Shown here: positions 16,368-17,169 of the stretch, in pieces
Layout: each line of letters opens with the position of its first letter
How positions within the stretch are numbered: the first letter of the stretch is position 1
Source: Nitriliruptoraceae bacterium
GTDB lineage: Bacteria > Actinomycetota > Nitriliruptoria > Nitriliruptorales > Nitriliruptoraceae
Length of the DNA: 17,169 nt
Assembly (NCBI GenBank): GCA_003554005.1
Contig: PWEU01000192.1
Location: forward strand, 1-17,169
Direction of reading: 5' to 3'
Notes under the pieces: model-generated
Databases searched by the model: none
The model's input: only the letters and a program-made list of their open reading frames with translations
Told to the model about the DNA's origin: nothing
Translations under genes and position numbers: made by a program

Positions 16368-17120
16368 ATGAACCTGACCCTTCGAGTGTGGCGGCAATCC
16401 GGACCCGACGCGCCCGGCCGCTTCGAGACCTACGAGGCGACCGACGTCAGCCCGGACTCCTCGTTCCTGGAGATGCTGGACCTGGTCAACGAGGAACTGA
16501 TCGCCGAGGGTGAGGTGCCGATCGAGTTCATGCACGACTGCCGTGAGGGCATCTGCGGCACCTGCGGCATGATGATCAACGGCCAGGCCCACGGCCCGCA
16601 GGCGCTGACCGCCACCTGCCAGCTGCACATGCGCACCTTCTCCGATGGCGACGAGATCGTGCTGGAGCCGTGGCGCGCGACCGGGTTCCCGATCATCAAG
16701 GACCTGGTGGTCGCCCGTGCCGCCTTCGACCGGATCATCGAGGCCGGTGGCTACGTCACCGTCGACACCGGCTCCGCGCCCGACGCCAACCTGATCCCGA
16801 TCCCCAAGGACACCGCCGACCTCGCCATGGACGCGGCGGCCTGCATCGGCTGCGGCGCGTGCGTGGCCGCCTGCCCGAACGGTGCGGCGCAGCTGTTCAC
16901 CTCGGCCAAGGTGGCCCAGCTCAACATGATGCCCCAGGGACAGGCCGAGCGTTACGACCGGGCGGAGCACATGGTCGAGGTGATGGAGGAGCACTTCGGG
17001 TCCTGCACCAACATGGGCGAGTGCGAGGCTGCCTGCCCCAAGGGCATCTCGATCGACTTCATCGCGATGATGAACAAGGACTACCGCAAGGCCAAGTTCC
17101 GCAACCGCCGGACCGCCTGA
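16368..17120 (+). CDS. sdhB: Succinate dehydrogenase iron-sulfur subunit
   Basis: Passes electrons from FAD to menaquinone through three clusters. [2Fe-2S]: C58, C63, C66 in CREGICGTCGMMING plus C84. [4Fe-4S]: C159, C162, C165 in CIGCGACVAACP with C223. [3Fe-4S]: C169, C213 and C219 (CTNMGECEAACP supplies C213, C219, C223). All ten expected cysteines are present except the usual split is inferred by homology with E. coli SdhB. The ATG at 16368 is preferred to the in-frame ATG at 16353: GGAG lies nine bases before it, and MNLTLRVWRQ begins at the ferredoxin domain. Length 250 is normal. Last gene of sdhCAB. Confidence 0.96.
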   Translation: MNLTLRVWRQSGPDAPGRFETYEATDVSPDSSFLEMLDLVNEELIAEGEVPIEFMHDCREGICGTCGMMINGQAHGPQALTATCQLHMRTFSDGDEIVLEPWRATGFPIIKDLVVARAAFDRIIEAGGYVTVDTGSAPDANLIPIPKDTADLAMDAAACIGCGACVAACPNGAAQLFTSAKVAQLNMMPQGQAERYDRAEHMVEVMEEHFGSCTNMGECEAACPKGISIDFIAMMNKDYRKAKFRNRRTA

Positions 17121-17131
17121 GCCGCTGCGTG

Positions 17132-17150
17132 GCTCGGGGTGCCGCCGAGC
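17132..17150 (+). terminator. Stem-loop after sdhB
   Basis: GCTCGG (17132-17137) pairs with CCGAGC (17145-17150) around GGTGCCG, starting 11 bases after the sdhB stop. There is no T tract, but the position fits the end of the sdhCAB transcript. The window ends 19 bases later, so what follows cannot be seen. Confidence 0.4.
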
Positions 17151-17169
17151 TGCGGGCCGGTCGCGCCCG

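Overview
This is a very GC-rich window (roughly 70% or more by eye) from what looks like a high-GC actinobacterium. Evidence for that is the GTG and TTG starts backed by good Shine-Dalgarno (SD) sites, TANNNT-type -10 boxes, a RipA-like NlpC/P60 hydrolase, an actinobacterial/mycobacterial-type cytosolic malate dehydrogenase, and the order purN-purH-folD-(x)-mdh, which resembles the chromosomal neighbourhood in Streptomyces and relatives. A deep lineage such as Nitriliruptoria/Euzebyales would fit, but that is only an inference.

Layout. At 1-1038 lies the 3' two thirds of lysS, cut by the window edge. At 1023-5844 on the minus strand is a tightly packed three-gene operon read nlpC/p60 -> hyuA -> hyuB, with 4-bp stop/start overlaps at both junctions; its last gene overlaps lysS tail to tail by 16 bp. 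A divergent intergenic region (5845-6077) separates it from the plus-strand one-carbon/purine cluster purN-purH-folD (6078-9370). A lone minus-strand SAM methyltransferase (9439-10059) sits between folD and mdh (10162-11148). A 279-bp convergent spacer (11149-11427) holds a duplicated 32-bp palindromic element and nine copies of an 11-bp repeat. A minus-strand GNAT acetyltransferase (11428-11985) is divergent to trpS (12253-13263). The window ends with a complete sdhCAB operon (13536-17120) encoding a b558-type, probably di-heme, succinate:menaquinone oxidoreductase.

Functionally this is mostly core metabolism: two aminoacyl-tRNA synthetases, purine formylation steps with the folate enzyme that supplies their cofactor, and two adjacent TCA-cycle steps (succinate to fumarate, malate to oxaloacetate). 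The accessory elements are the hydantoinase/oxoprolinase pair, the methyltransferase and the acetyltransferase.

I do not see a clearly new multi-gene system. The most unusual property is in the DNA between and at the ends of genes. Most boundaries carry their own short, GC-rich tandem repeat (units of 9, 11, 15, 16, 21 and 22 bp), each with a different sequence, and some have expanded into coding ends of hyuB and purN. The duplicated palindrome downstream of mdh, whose second copy has mismatched arms, is the best candidate for something undescribed.
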